Positions 46,152 to 55,153 of a stretch of DNA of 64,000 bases are shown piece by piece. Each line of letters starts with the position of its first letter. Position 1 is the stretch's first letter. Origin of the DNA: Trueperella bialowiezensis (GTDB taxonomy: Bacteria > Actinomycetota > Actinomycetes > Actinomycetales > Actinomycetaceae). Made by a program: the position numbers and the translations under genes. The stretch spans positions 1,178,001 to 1,242,000 of the forward strand of contig NZ_LR134476.1 in the NCBI RefSeq assembly GCF_900637955.1. The letters run 5' to 3'. The notes under the pieces were generated by a model, which saw only the letters and a list, made by a program, of their open reading frames with translations, was not told where the DNA came from and searched no databases.

Positions 46152-47447
46152 CTAAAGCCGATGAGCCCCGACCCGATCCTGAGCTTGGGCATACGACAAA
46201 GACTGCGGCTCAACGTTCTTTTTCGCTGCCGAGTTTTCCACCACGAAAATCGGGCCGGAGTAAAACTCTTCGTTATAAGGATCAATACCTACCGCCCGGC
46301 AATAGTCGATGACCATCTGCGGGCTGAACCGATCAACAATCCGACGTTTTTCATAAGAGGCCAGATCTTCAAAAGGCATAAACGCCGCTGAATGATCAAA
46401 CTGCCACTTAACCCGATGATTACCCTGATCACTGACCTGCACATACATGTTCACGCCATATGGGAATGACGGCATCGTGTAGTAGAAAAGCCAACCCGCT
46501 TTGGCACCAAACCCCGTGGCCGGATTCTCCGACGCAAACCCAATCGACGCCTGCACATAATCACAACGCAGCCGTTTTGCAGCAACGCTACCATCGGATC
46601 CTTGACCAGCCGTAGAATCATTTGAAAACACAGCTGTCCATTGCGGATTTGCTGTCTGGACGAAAGCAGTCTGGCTTCTATCTAACGGCTCCATCGAAGC
46701 TAGAAGCTGCTCGAAGTCACCGTGGAAGAACCGGCCTTCTTCGCCTCCTCCATCCCACGTCCGGCGCCAAGTCTCAAACGAGTCAGCAAGTTCGTTCACG
46801 CCTGCGGCAATGAAACCAATCCCTTCAGTGACAGGGTAGAAGCGGTTTCCAAAAAGTGTGGTCTCAGGTGTGATGACCAGGCCATGCTTCTTGGTATCTG
46901 TTCCCAAACGAGCGGTGCCACTGTAGGTAAATCTTTGATTTGCTGCCCGTTTGTCGAAAAATTGAGTTACATCGAAGCGAACGGGGTCAATCTGGATTTT
47001 TCGAGCTCTGTTCCCATCACGATAGGTCACTACGAAATACTTCGTACCTCTAAGTCGGAAGTCCTCAACGTCGACGATGTTCTGATGTGTGAGCACGTGA
47101 GTCCCACGAAAGGGGTGGTAGATCGCCACCGAATCTTCATCGGCGACGAGCGCGTACTTGCCATAAAAGTAAATGCCCACGAGCGCTGCCAGACCGGCGA
47201 TGAACGCCAGAGCGACTGTGATCCAATGGACGGCTACACTGTTTTCGCCAGGGCCACTGACGATGAGGTGAATGCCTGTGGCGATGGTTCCCACGGCCAC
47301 CAGCATCAAAAGAAGCGGAGCGCCCTTCGAGTAGGTTTGCACAACCCCAGGCGCCTTCGGTTTGCGAGTGGAAAGGACGATCCATGTTGCGATCGGCACG
47401 ACGAGACCCGCTATGCCCGCGCCTATAATCGAAGGGCTCAACATCAT
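46152..47447 (-). CDS. Orphan membrane protein with PH-like domain and conserved C-terminal module
   Basis: About 431 residues. Three membrane segments (about 5-26, 45-65, 73-98) precede a bacterial PH-like stretch (SVAIYHPFRGTHVLTHQNIVDV ... FVVTYRDGNRARKIQIDP). The C-terminal half from TTLFGNRFYPVTEG is the module shared with the gene at 45369. The start is either of the tandem ATGs at 47447 or 47444, after AGGTGAG. I do not recognise the module. Lower GC than the metabolic genes on both sides, perhaps acquired. Confidence 0.75.
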   Translation of the reverse strand: MMLSPSIIGAGIAGLVVPIATWIVLSTRKPKAPGVVQTYSKGAPLLLMLVAVGTIATGIHLIVSGPGENSVAVHWITVALAFIAGLAALVGIYFYGKYALVADEDSVAIYHPFRGTHVLTHQNIVDVEDFRLRGTKYFVVTYRDGNRARKIQIDPVRFDVTQFFDKRAANQRFTYSGTARLGTDTKKHGLVITPETTLFGNRFYPVTEGIGFIAAGVNELADSFETWRRTWDGGGEEGRFFHGDFEQLLASMEPLDRSQTAFVQTANPQWTAVFSNDSTAGQGSDGSVAAKRLRCDYVQASIGFASENPATGFGAKAGWLFYYTMPSFPYGVNMYVQVSDQGNHRVKWQFDHSAAFMPFEDLASYEKRRIVDRFSPQMVIDYCRAVGIDPYNEEFYSGPIFVVENSAAKKNVEPQSLSYAQAQDRVGAHRL

Positions 47448-47604
47448 CCACTCACCTCGTCCTTGCCGGCTCCAAGATGGTAAAAAGCATACCGGACAAG
47501 CGGGCTGCCGAGATTCAAAATGCGGATATCGCCATCCCTGCGCGTAGTTGTAGCAGAGGCTGATATCGCACTGTGAATCCCGGTCGGGTTCGTCGGCACG
47601 GTCG

Positions 47605-47643
47605 GGCCCGTCAGCCCGGCTGATCAAGCAGGGCTGACGGGCC
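47605..47643 (-). terminator. Hairpin downstream of the GabD-like gene
   Basis: A perfect 13-bp inverted repeat ggcccgtcagccc/gggctgacgggcc (47605-47617 and 47631-47643, 13-base loop), 15 bp after the aldehyde dehydrogenase stop. No clear U-run. It separates this gene from the orphan pair. Confidence 0.6.
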
Positions 47644-47658
47644 ACTCAATCGAGGTGT

Positions 47659-49137
47659 TTAGAAGAAGTCGGGCGCGGGCATGCCCACGTACACGGTTTC
47701 GAGGTACTCCTCGATGCCTTCCTTGCCGCCTTCGCGGCCCGTCCCCGACTGCTTAAGCCCGCCGAACGGTGCCGCCGCATTGGAAATGGTCGCCGAGTTG
47801 ACGCCGAGCATCCCGATTTCCAGGCGCTCAGCAAGGCGCAGCACCCGGCTCATGTCCTTCGTGTGGAAGTAGCCGGCCAGGCCCACTGAATCCTTGTTGA
47901 TCACTCGGATGAGCTCGGCCTCGTCGTCGAAACGAATGACGGGAGCGATCGGACCGAAGATCTCCTCAGTGACGATCTCGGACTCGGGATCGACGTCGAC
48001 GAGCACGGTCGGCTCGATGAAGAAACCATTGTTGAACGGCTTGCCACCGCCCACGGCGATCTTCGCGCCGGCCGCAACTGCACGGTCCAGCATGCCTGAC
48101 ACGTCGGCCAGCTGCTTCTCAGACACGAGCGGACCCACGTCCGTGCCCTCGGCCAGTCCGTCACCTACCTTTTGCTTCGCAATGGCTGCGGAGAATTTTT
48201 CGGTGAACTCGTCGTAGACGTCCGTGTGGACGAAGAAGTGGTCGGCCGCGTTGCACGCCTCGCCCATGTTGCGCAGCTTGGTGGCGACGGCGGCCTTCAC
48301 CGCTTCGTCAATATCGGCATCCTCGAACACGATAAAGGGCGCGTTTCCGCCGAGCTCCATGGACGTGCGCAATACGTTGTCTGCCGCTTCCTTCAGTAGC
48401 GCCTTACCAACGGTGGTGGAGCCGGTGAACGAAAGCTTGCGCATGCGCGGATCTTGGATGAGCGGCCCGGTGATCGGGCGGGCACTCTTCGACGGCAGCA
48501 CGGAAAGCACGCCCTTGGGCAGGCCGGCCTCATTCATGATCTGCGCGAACAGTAGGGCGGTCAGCGGGGTGTCTTGCGACGGCCGCAAAATCGCCACGTT
48601 ACCTGCTGCGAACGCCGGGCCAGCCTTGCGGGTGGCCATCGCGAACGGGAAGTTCCACGGGGTAATAAAGAGGCACGGGCCAACAGGGCGGCGCACCACC
48701 ATCGCCTGCAGGTGGCCTTCAGGAACGCGGAAGTAATCGCCTCGAATGCGGGCGGCCTCCTCGGCGAACCAGCGCAAGAACTCAGCTCCGTAGGTGACCT
48801 CGCCGTAAGCTTGGTCGAGCGGCTTGCCCATTTCTAGGGTCATGACCGTGGCGAGCGTGTCCCGATACTTGCCGGTGGCAAGTTCGAAGGCCCGGCGCAA
48901 AATTTCAGCGCGCTCGCGGGGAGCAGACACGGCCCAGTCCCACTGAGCGTCGACGGCGATGTCCATGGCGCGCGCGGCGTCGTCGGGAGTGGAATCAGCG
49001 ACGGAAATAAGCACGTCGCCGGTAGCAGGGTTTAGGACGTCGAAGCGTTCGCCCGACGACGAGTCTGTAAATTCACCGTTGATGAAAATACCCGTGGGGA
49101 TGTTTGCAAGTAGCTCTGCGATTCGTGAATCGTTCAT
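47659..49137 (-). CDS. gabD: NAD(P)-dependent succinate-semialdehyde dehydrogenase-like aldehyde dehydrogenase
   Basis: A 492-residue aldehyde dehydrogenase. Catalytic residues are C295 (GEACNAADHF), E261 (MELGGNAP) and N162 (TPWNFPF). The usual cofactor-binding Lys of the LKPA motif is Arg here (ILRPSQ, R185). Best fit is succinate-semialdehyde dehydrogenase (GabD/SSADH group). Context supports this: HpaI in the adjacent cluster releases succinic semialdehyde, which this enzyme would oxidise to succinate. It is divergent from that cluster across a 299-bp region with a tandem operator-like repeat. The start at 49137 is chosen over 49239 because it has AAAGGG upstream and fits family length. 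Confidence 0.88.
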   Translation of the reverse strand: MNDSRIAELLANIPTGIFINGEFTDSSSGERFDVLNPATGDVLISVADSTPDDAARAMDIAVDAQWDWAVSAPRERAEILRRAFELATGKYRDTLATVMTLEMGKPLDQAYGEVTYGAEFLRWFAEEAARIRGDYFRVPEGHLQAMVVRRPVGPCLFITPWNFPFAMATRKAGPAFAAGNVAILRPSQDTPLTALLFAQIMNEAGLPKGVLSVLPSKSARPITGPLIQDPRMRKLSFTGSTTVGKALLKEAADNVLRTSMELGGNAPFIVFEDADIDEAVKAAVATKLRNMGEACNAADHFFVHTDVYDEFTEKFSAAIAKQKVGDGLAEGTDVGPLVSEKQLADVSGMLDRAVAAGAKIAVGGGKPFNNGFFIEPTVLVDVDPESEIVTEEIFGPIAPVIRFDDEAELIRVINKDSVGLAGYFHTKDMSRVLRLAERLEIGMLGVNSATISNAAAPFGGLKQSGTGREGGKEGIEEYLETVYVGMPAPDFF

Positions 49138-49241
49138 TTCTAGCCCTTTCCTCCCCCTGCACGGCGCCGTGCAAAGGGTGATTGTGGAAGCAATTTTGGT
49201 GACTTTCCATTTTGCTCTTGACGTCGGAGCGTTTTCCAACG

Positions 49242-49265
49242 AAGATCATATACAAGATCATATAC
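49242..49265. promoter_or_regulatory. Tandem 12-bp repeat in the divergent hpa/gabD control region
   Basis: Two perfect, adjacent copies of aagatcatatac (49242-49253 and 49254-49265) lie between the gabD-like gene and the hpa operon. The complement ttgtatatgat approaches the TTGTATACAA-type sites of FCD GntR regulators. A TTGACG (49218-49223) lies just upstream on the plus strand. The rest of 49138-49436 is GC-rich with a cggcagcacac/gcagcaacc repeat texture and nothing else clear. Confidence 0.5.
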
Positions 49266-49436
49266 GATCCACCTTGGGGGAGCGCAAGCCCCAAACGCGA
49301 ACTGGTCGCAGGCGGCAGCAACCGGCAGAGGCAGCAACCAGGCAGCGGGAGAAGGCAGCATACCCAGCGGCAGGTGAACGACCACCGGCAGCACACCTAA
49401 GGCAGATCGCAGATTGACTCAGCAAAGGAGCGGGCG

Positions 49437-50903
49437 TTGAGCCAGAACATTGTTTCGCAAACCCTCGGGGATGAGGTCGGCAAAATCATTGCTGTTCACC
49501 TGTCTTATCCTTCACGAGCCGAGCAGCGCGGGCGCATCCCGGCGGAGGCCTCGTATTTTATGAAGGCGTCGTCGTCGCTGAACGGCCCGGGTGAAGTGGT
49601 TCGCCCGGACAACGCTGAGCTGCTCGTGTTCGAGGCGGAGATCGCGCTCGTCATCGGCAAGCCTGCTCGTAACGTTTCCGAAGAGGAGGCCTGGCAGTAC
49701 GTCAGCCACGTTACCGCGGCCAACGACATGGGGATCCTCGACCTGCGCCCGGCCGACAAGGGTTCGAACGTGCGCTCCAAGTCCGGTGATGGCATGACGC
49801 CGATCGGTCCGAAGCTCATTCCCGCTGACAAGATCAACCCGCGCGAACTACGCGTGAAGGCCACCGTGGACGGCACGGTCATGCAGGATGATTCCTCCGG
49901 AACCCTGCTCTTCCCCTTCGAGCACTTCATCGCCGATCTTTCCCGCGTCATGACGCTCGAACCGGGCGACATCATCCTTACCGGCACGCCGGCAGGCTCC
50001 TCGGTGCTCCAGCCGGGCCAGAGCGTCACGGTCGAAGTTTATTCGGAGTCCGACCCGTCGCTTACGTCGGGTGAATTGACGACGACGGTCGTGTCCGGCC
50101 CGGCGCTCGCAGACGTTGGCTCCGCCCCCGCGGCTGATGACAAGCAGCGGATCGACGCCTGGGGATCGCGTGAAGCAGCCGGCCTCGAACCGGAATTTGA
50201 GCTGACCGACGAGCTGCGCGAGCGGATTTCCAACCTGGCCCTTGCCACCCTGTCGTCGCAGATGCGGCAGAAGGGCTACCCGAACGTGTCGATTGACGGC
50301 GTTCGCCCGCAGGTGCCGGGCACCAAGTTGGTGGGCCGGGCGCGTACGCTGCGCTACGTCGGCCATCGCCCTGACCTGTTCAAGAAGTACGGCGGCGGTT
50401 ACAACGCGCAAAAGCGCGCTATCGACACGGTCAATCCGGGCGAGGTGCTCGTCATGGAGGCGCGCGGCTACGAACACGCCGGAACGCTCGGCGACATCCT
50501 CGCGCTGCGGGCGAAGGTGCGCGGCGCGGCCGGCATTATCACCGACGGCGCGGTCCGCGACTGGGCCGCCGTCGAAGAAGTCGGCCTGCCAGTGTTCGCG
50601 CAGGCGGCACACCCGTCCGTGCTCGGCCGCGTCCACATCCCCTGGGACACCGACGTGACGATCACCTGCGGCCGCGTCGCCGTCCAACCCGGTGACGTGA
50701 TTGTTGGCGACGACGACGGCGCGATCGTCATCCCTCCCCACATGGTCGAGGAGCTGGTTGCCGACGCCGAACAGCAAGAATCCGAAGAAGAGTTCATTGC
50801 GCAGATGGTCGCCGCCGGCGAATCGGTCGACGGGCTGTACCCGCTCAACGCGCAGTGGCGTGAAAAGTACAACGAGTGGCTCGCGGAGCAAAACGACAAC
50901 TAA
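49437..50903 (+). CDS. FAH-family isomerase/decarboxylase fused to an RraA-like domain (HpaG role)
   Basis: A 488-residue two-domain protein. Residues about 1-225 are a fumarylacetoacetate hydrolase-family domain (YPSRAEQRGRIP, LLVFEAEIALVIGKPARNV, SGDGMTPIGPKLIP, ILTGTPAGSSVLQPGQ) like HpaG/HpcE. Residues about 255-470 are RraA/HMG-aldolase-like (LVGRARTLRYVG, LGDILALRAKVRGAAGIITDGAVRD). Start is a TTG at 49437, six bases after AAAGGAG. E. coli HpaG carries two FAH domains doing isomerisation and decarboxylation; here the second domain is of another family known for oxaloacetate decarboxylase activity. It probably acts on 5-carboxymethyl-2-hydroxymuconate or its product. First gene of the cluster. 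Confidence 0.88.
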   Translation: MSQNIVSQTLGDEVGKIIAVHLSYPSRAEQRGRIPAEASYFMKASSSLNGPGEVVRPDNAELLVFEAEIALVIGKPARNVSEEEAWQYVSHVTAANDMGILDLRPADKGSNVRSKSGDGMTPIGPKLIPADKINPRELRVKATVDGTVMQDDSSGTLLFPFEHFIADLSRVMTLEPGDIILTGTPAGSSVLQPGQSVTVEVYSESDPSLTSGELTTTVVSGPALADVGSAPAADDKQRIDAWGSREAAGLEPEFELTDELRERISNLALATLSSQMRQKGYPNVSIDGVRPQVPGTKLVGRARTLRYVGHRPDLFKKYGGGYNAQKRAIDTVNPGEVLVMEARGYEHAGTLGDILALRAKVRGAAGIITDGAVRDWAAVEEVGLPVFAQAAHPSVLGRVHIPWDTDVTITCGRVAVQPGDVIVGDDDGAIVIPPHMVEELVADAEQQESEEEFIAQMVAAGESVDGLYPLNAQWREKYNEWLAEQNDN

Positions 50904-50973
50904 AGCTAGCGGCAGAGCTAGCCGCCAGGCCACTGAAGAACATCAAGAAGCGAAGACCAGGAAAGGTAGACAC

Positions 50974-52503
50974 ATGGTAGCCAAGCCAGCGGGAATTCCC
51001 GAAGAGATCAAGCACTACATCAACGGTGAGTTCGTTGATTCCGCCTCGGGGGAGAGGTTTGACATCCTCGAGCCGACCACGAACTCCAACTACCTCACGG
51101 CCCCGCTGGGCGGCCAGGAGGAAGCGAACGCAGCGGTAGCCGCAGCTAAGGAAGCCTTCGATGAGGGCACGTGGGCGAACATGCTTCCGCGTGCTCGTTG
51201 GAAGATCCTCAACGCGATCGCGGACGAGGTCGAGAAGATTAACGACGAGCTCGCACAGATCGAATCGTTCGACACGGGCCTGCCGATCCGCCAGGCACGC
51301 GGCCAGGCGAACCGTGCGGCGGAGAACTTCCGCTTCTTCGCAGACCTCATCGTGGCCAATGAGGACAAGGCGTTCTCGATGCCGGGCCGTCAGCTTAACT
51401 ACGTCAACCGTAAGCCGCACGGCGTGGCCATCCTTATCACCCCGTGGAACACCCCGTTCATGCAGGAATCGTGGAAGTTGGCGCCGGCTCTGGCGTCCGG
51501 CGCCACCGTCGTCCTTAAGCCGGCAGAGTTCACGCCGGTGTCGGCGTCGCTGTGGCCGGGCATCATGGAGCGTGCAGGCGTGCCGAAGGGCGTGTTCAAC
51601 ATTGTCTACGGTGACGGCCAGACGGGCGACATGCTCGTCACCCACCCGGACGCCCCGCTCGTGTCCTTCACCGGTTCGCTGGCAACGGGCAAGAAGATTT
51701 TCGAGCGTTCCGCTCCGTACATGAAGCACCTCTCGCTCGAGCTGGGCGGCAAGTCGCCGGCGATCATTTTCGCCGACGCCGACTTCGAAGCAGCCCTCGA
51801 TTCCACCCTGTTTGGCGTGTTCTCGCTGAACGGCGAACGTTGCACGGCCTCCTCACGTCTGCTTGTGGAGCGCCCGATCTACGACCGTTTCGTGGAAGCC
51901 TACGCGGAGCGCGCGAAGAAGATCGTGGTCGGCCCGCCGTCGGATCCGACGTCGGAAATCGCGGCCCTTGTCCATCCGGAACACTACGAGAAGGTCACCA
52001 AGTACATCGAGATCGGCAAGTCCGAAGGCCGCCTCGTCGCTGGCGGTGGCCGCCCAGCACACCTGCCCGAAGGCAACTATGTGGAAGCCACCGTGTTCGC
52101 GGACGTCGCCCCGGACGCGCGGATTTTCCAGGAGGAAATCTTCGGCCCCGTCGTCGCCATCACCCCGTTCGACACGGAAGAAGAAGCGATCAAGCTGGCC
52201 AACGACGTCGAATACGGACTCGCAGCCTACGTGTGGACGAACGACATCGCCCGGGCACACAACGTATCCCACCAGATCGAATCCGGAATGGTGTGGATCA
52301 ACTCGCATAACGTGCGCGATCTTCGCACCCCGTTCGGCGGCGTGAAGGGATCGGGCCTCGGCCACGAAGGTGGCTACCGCTCGCTGGACTTCTACTCGGT
52401 GCAGCAGGCAATCCACGTCACCCTCGGTGAGGTTCACACCACGCGGTTCGGTGCCACCGGATACGCAGACAACGATCTTGGCCTCGGGGGACCGAGCGCC
52501 TAA
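50974..52503 (+). CDS. hpaE: 5-carboxymethyl-2-hydroxymuconate semialdehyde dehydrogenase
   Basis: A 509-residue aldehyde dehydrogenase with catalytic C290 (LNGERCTASSRL), E256 (LELGGKSP), N159 (TPWNTPF) and cofactor Lys K182 (LKPAEFTP). Similarity to HpaE and position between the HpaG-like gene and hpaD point to oxidation of the ring-cleavage semialdehyde to 5-carboxymethyl-2-hydroxymuconate with NAD. The frame opens earlier, at 50701, but that part overlaps the previous gene; the ATG at 50974 follows GAAAGG. The C-terminal LHTTRFGATGY-like extension after the last helix is family-typical. Confidence 0.93.
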   Translation: MVAKPAGIPEEIKHYINGEFVDSASGERFDILEPTTNSNYLTAPLGGQEEANAAVAAAKEAFDEGTWANMLPRARWKILNAIADEVEKINDELAQIESFDTGLPIRQARGQANRAAENFRFFADLIVANEDKAFSMPGRQLNYVNRKPHGVAILITPWNTPFMQESWKLAPALASGATVVLKPAEFTPVSASLWPGIMERAGVPKGVFNIVYGDGQTGDMLVTHPDAPLVSFTGSLATGKKIFERSAPYMKHLSLELGGKSPAIIFADADFEAALDSTLFGVFSLNGERCTASSRLLVERPIYDRFVEAYAERAKKIVVGPPSDPTSEIAALVHPEHYEKVTKYIEIGKSEGRLVAGGGRPAHLPEGNYVEATVFADVAPDARIFQEEIFGPVVAITPFDTEEEAIKLANDVEYGLAAYVWTNDIARAHNVSHQIESGMVWINSHNVRDLRTPFGGVKGSGLGHEGGYRSLDFYSVQQAIHVTLGEVHTTRFGATGYADNDLGLGGPSA

Positions 52504-52595
52504 AAACTGGTGGGGCGTGCTCGTACGCGGCGCGTCCCACCTACCCAACCCAGCCCGCCGGCAGAAGGTGCGGCATTCAGCCAAAGGAGACTGAC

Positions 52596-53663
52596 ATGAC
52601 TGATATCACGAAGCGCCCCAAGGCGCCTGCTCCAGATATTGTGCGTTGCGCATACATGGAACTCGTCGTCACCGACCTCGAGAAGTCACGCCACTTCTAC
52701 GTGGATGTGCTCAACCTCGTGGTCACGAAGGAAGACGACAACGCGATCTACCTGCGCACTGCAGAGGAGTTCATCCACCACAACCTGATCCTGCGCAAGG
52801 GCCCGGAGGCTGCGGTGGCCGCCTTCGCATTCCGCGTGCGCAGCCAGGAGGAAGTGGACAAGGCAGCGGCCTACTACGAGGAGCTCGGCTGCGAAGTGCG
52901 CCGCGGCGATTTCGTCGACGGCGTCCGCAACGCCGTGCGCGTCGTGGACCCGCTGGGCTTCCCCTACGAGTTCTTCTACGAGGTTGACCACGTGGAGCGG
53001 CTCGCGTGGGCATACGACCGCCAGGTCCCCGGCGAGCTCGTACGCCTCGACCACTTCAACCAGGTCACCCCGGACGTGCCGAAGGCCGTGAAGTACATGG
53101 AGAACCTTGGCTTCCGCGTGACGGAGGACATCAAGGACGACGAGGGTACGACGTACGCAGCATGGGTTCGCCGCAAGCCAACCGTGCACGACACGGCGAT
53201 GACGGGCGGCGACGGCCCGCGCATGCACCACGTCGCCTTCGCTACCCACGAAAAGCACAACATCCTGGCGATCTGCGACAAGCTGGGCGCCCTGCGCATG
53301 TCGGATCACATTGAGCGTGGCCCGGGTCGTCACGGCGTGTCCAACGCGTTCTACCTCTACATCCGCGACCCCGATGGTCACCGCGTGGAAGTTTACACGC
53401 AGGACTACTGGACCGGCGATCCGGACAACCCGGTCGTCACCTGGGACGTGCACGACAACCAGCGTCGCGACTGGTGGGGTACGCCCGTCGTCCCCTCCTG
53501 GTACACGGACGCCTCGCGCGTGCTCGACCTGGACGGAAATCTGCAGCCGCTCGTCGAGCGCACCGACTCACGTGAAATGGACGTCACCATCGGCGCAGAC
53601 GGATTCTCCTACACCCGTAAGGGCGACACGGAGAAGGGCTTCAAGTTGGGAGAGCAGGTCTAA
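52596..53663 (+). CDS. hpaD: Homoprotocatechuate (3,4-dihydroxyphenylacetate) 2,3-dioxygenase
   Basis: A 355-residue type I extradiol dioxygenase with two vicinal-oxygen-chelate modules. Metal ligands H153 (RLDHFNQ), H212 (RMHHVAF) and E265 (HRVEVYTQD) align, with a constant offset of two, with H155, H214 and E267 of the well-studied Brevibacterium fuscum enzyme. The enzyme opens the ring of homoprotocatechuate next to the hydroxyls using O2 and Fe(II) or Mn(II). AAAGGAG precedes the ATG. The stop TAA overlaps the transporter ATG (TAATG). Confidence 0.96.
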   Translation: MTDITKRPKAPAPDIVRCAYMELVVTDLEKSRHFYVDVLNLVVTKEDDNAIYLRTAEEFIHHNLILRKGPEAAVAAFAFRVRSQEEVDKAAAYYEELGCEVRRGDFVDGVRNAVRVVDPLGFPYEFFYEVDHVERLAWAYDRQVPGELVRLDHFNQVTPDVPKAVKYMENLGFRVTEDIKDDEGTTYAAWVRRKPTVHDTAMTGGDGPRMHHVAFATHEKHNILAICDKLGALRMSDHIERGPGRHGVSNAFYLYIRDPDGHRVEVYTQDYWTGDPDNPVVTWDVHDNQRRDWWGTPVVPSWYTDASRVLDLDGNLQPLVERTDSREMDVTIGADGFSYTRKGDTEKGFKLGEQV

Positions 53664-55102
53664 TGGCACCAGAATCGCATCCGTACAATCGCGATGATCT
53701 CGTCTTATCGACGAAGAAGAAGGAAGATCGCCGTGTTGCTGTAGGCACTCTCGTGGGTACGGCCGTGGAGTGGTATGACTTCTTCATCTACGCAAACGCC
53801 GCCGCGATCGTGTTCGCACCACTGTTCTTTGACCCGTTCATTCAAAGCTCGGGCGAAGTGGCAGGCCGGTTGATCTCGTTCGCGACAGTCGGCATTTCCT
53901 TCTTCTTCCGTCCCCTCGGCGCGGCAGTGGCCGGCCACTACGGTGACAGGATTGGCCGTAAGGCCATGCTCGTCGCAACTCTCCTTCTTATGGGTGTTGC
54001 AACGTTCGTCATCGGCCTGCTCCCCACCTATCACCAGGTTGGCGTGATCGCGCCGATCAGCCTGATCATCCTGCGCGTGCTCCAGGGCTTTGCCGCTGGC
54101 GGCGAATGGGGCGGCGCAGCGCTCATGGCAGTGGAACACGCTCCTGTGAAGAAGCGTGGCCTGTTCGGCGGCTTCCCGCAGATCGGCGTGCCACTGGGCA
54201 TGCTCATGGCAACCGTGGTCCTATCGATCACGTCCGCCGTGACCAGCGACGACCAGTTCATGAGCTGGGGTTGGCGCGTACCGTTCCTGTTCTCGATCGT
54301 ACTCATCGGAATCGGTATGGCGATCCGGCTCGGCGTGAGCGAATCGCCAGTCATGGAGGAGATCCGTGAGGCCGACGAGAAAGACGAGCAGGTGCGCCTG
54401 CCGATTGTGGAAATGTTCCGCACGGCATGGAAACCACTTGTTCAATCAGCGCTCATCTTCGCCGGCAACGGCGTGGCAGGCTACATGATCACGGGCGGGT
54501 TCATCCTGTCGTACACCACCCAAGATAAGGGTCTAGATCGAGACATCATCCTCAACCTGATCTCGGCAGCGGCCGTGGTGTGGATCATCTCCACGATCTT
54601 CTCGGCCTGGCTATCTGACTACATCGGCCGGAAGAAGACGTACATGATCGGCTTCGTTATCCAGCTGGTGTGGGTGTGGGTGCTCTTCCAGTTCCTGGAA
54701 ACCGGCAACTACACGCTGATCGGCTTGGGCATGATGGTGTGGGCGATCCCCATCGGGTTCACTTACGGCCCGCAGGCAGCAATGTTTGCGGAAATGTTCC
54801 CCGCGAAGATCCGCTACTCGGGTGCCGGACTCGGCAACGCTTTCGGTGCTATCCTCGGCGGCGCATTCGCCCCGCTGATCGCCACCTACCTCGTGGCCGA
54901 AACGGGAACCACACGTTCGGTGGCCGTCTACATTACGATCGTCACCCTCGTCGCAGTGGCGGCACTGCTGTGGATGAAGGATCGCACGGGCCGTGACCTC
55001 AGCCCGGCAGCCGACGCCGAACTCAACGAAAAGATCGAAAAGATCGCGGCAGAAGAAGAAGGAGTTATTGAAACAACCTTCGATCGTGGAGCCGGCTTCT
55101 AA
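53663..55102 (+). CDS. MFS transporter, metabolite:proton symporter (MHS) type
   Basis: A 479-residue, 12-segment major-facilitator protein. The N-terminal GTLVGTAVEWYDFFIYANAAAIVF and the loop GHYGDRIGRKAMLVATLLLMG are hallmarks of the MHS group (ProP, ShiA, KgtP). Embedded in the aromatic cluster and coupled to hpaD, it most likely imports the aromatic acid (hydroxyphenylacetate or homoprotocatechuate) by proton symport. The C-terminal about 40 residues are charged and cytoplasmic. Confidence 0.92.
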   Translation: MAPESHPYNRDDLVLSTKKKEDRRVAVGTLVGTAVEWYDFFIYANAAAIVFAPLFFDPFIQSSGEVAGRLISFATVGISFFFRPLGAAVAGHYGDRIGRKAMLVATLLLMGVATFVIGLLPTYHQVGVIAPISLIILRVLQGFAAGGEWGGAALMAVEHAPVKKRGLFGGFPQIGVPLGMLMATVVLSITSAVTSDDQFMSWGWRVPFLFSIVLIGIGMAIRLGVSESPVMEEIREADEKDEQVRLPIVEMFRTAWKPLVQSALIFAGNGVAGYMITGGFILSYTTQDKGLDRDIILNLISAAAVVWIISTIFSAWLSDYIGRKKTYMIGFVIQLVWVWVLFQFLETGNYTLIGLGMMVWAIPIGFTYGPQAAMFAEMFPAKIRYSGAGLGNAFGAILGGAFAPLIATYLVAETGTTRSVAVYITIVTLVAVAALLWMKDRTGRDLSPAADAELNEKIEKIAAEEEGVIETTFDRGAGF

Positions 55103-55153
55103 CGGCTCAACTAGAATCCTTGCTAAGGGATTCACAGTAAGAGAGGGAAACTC

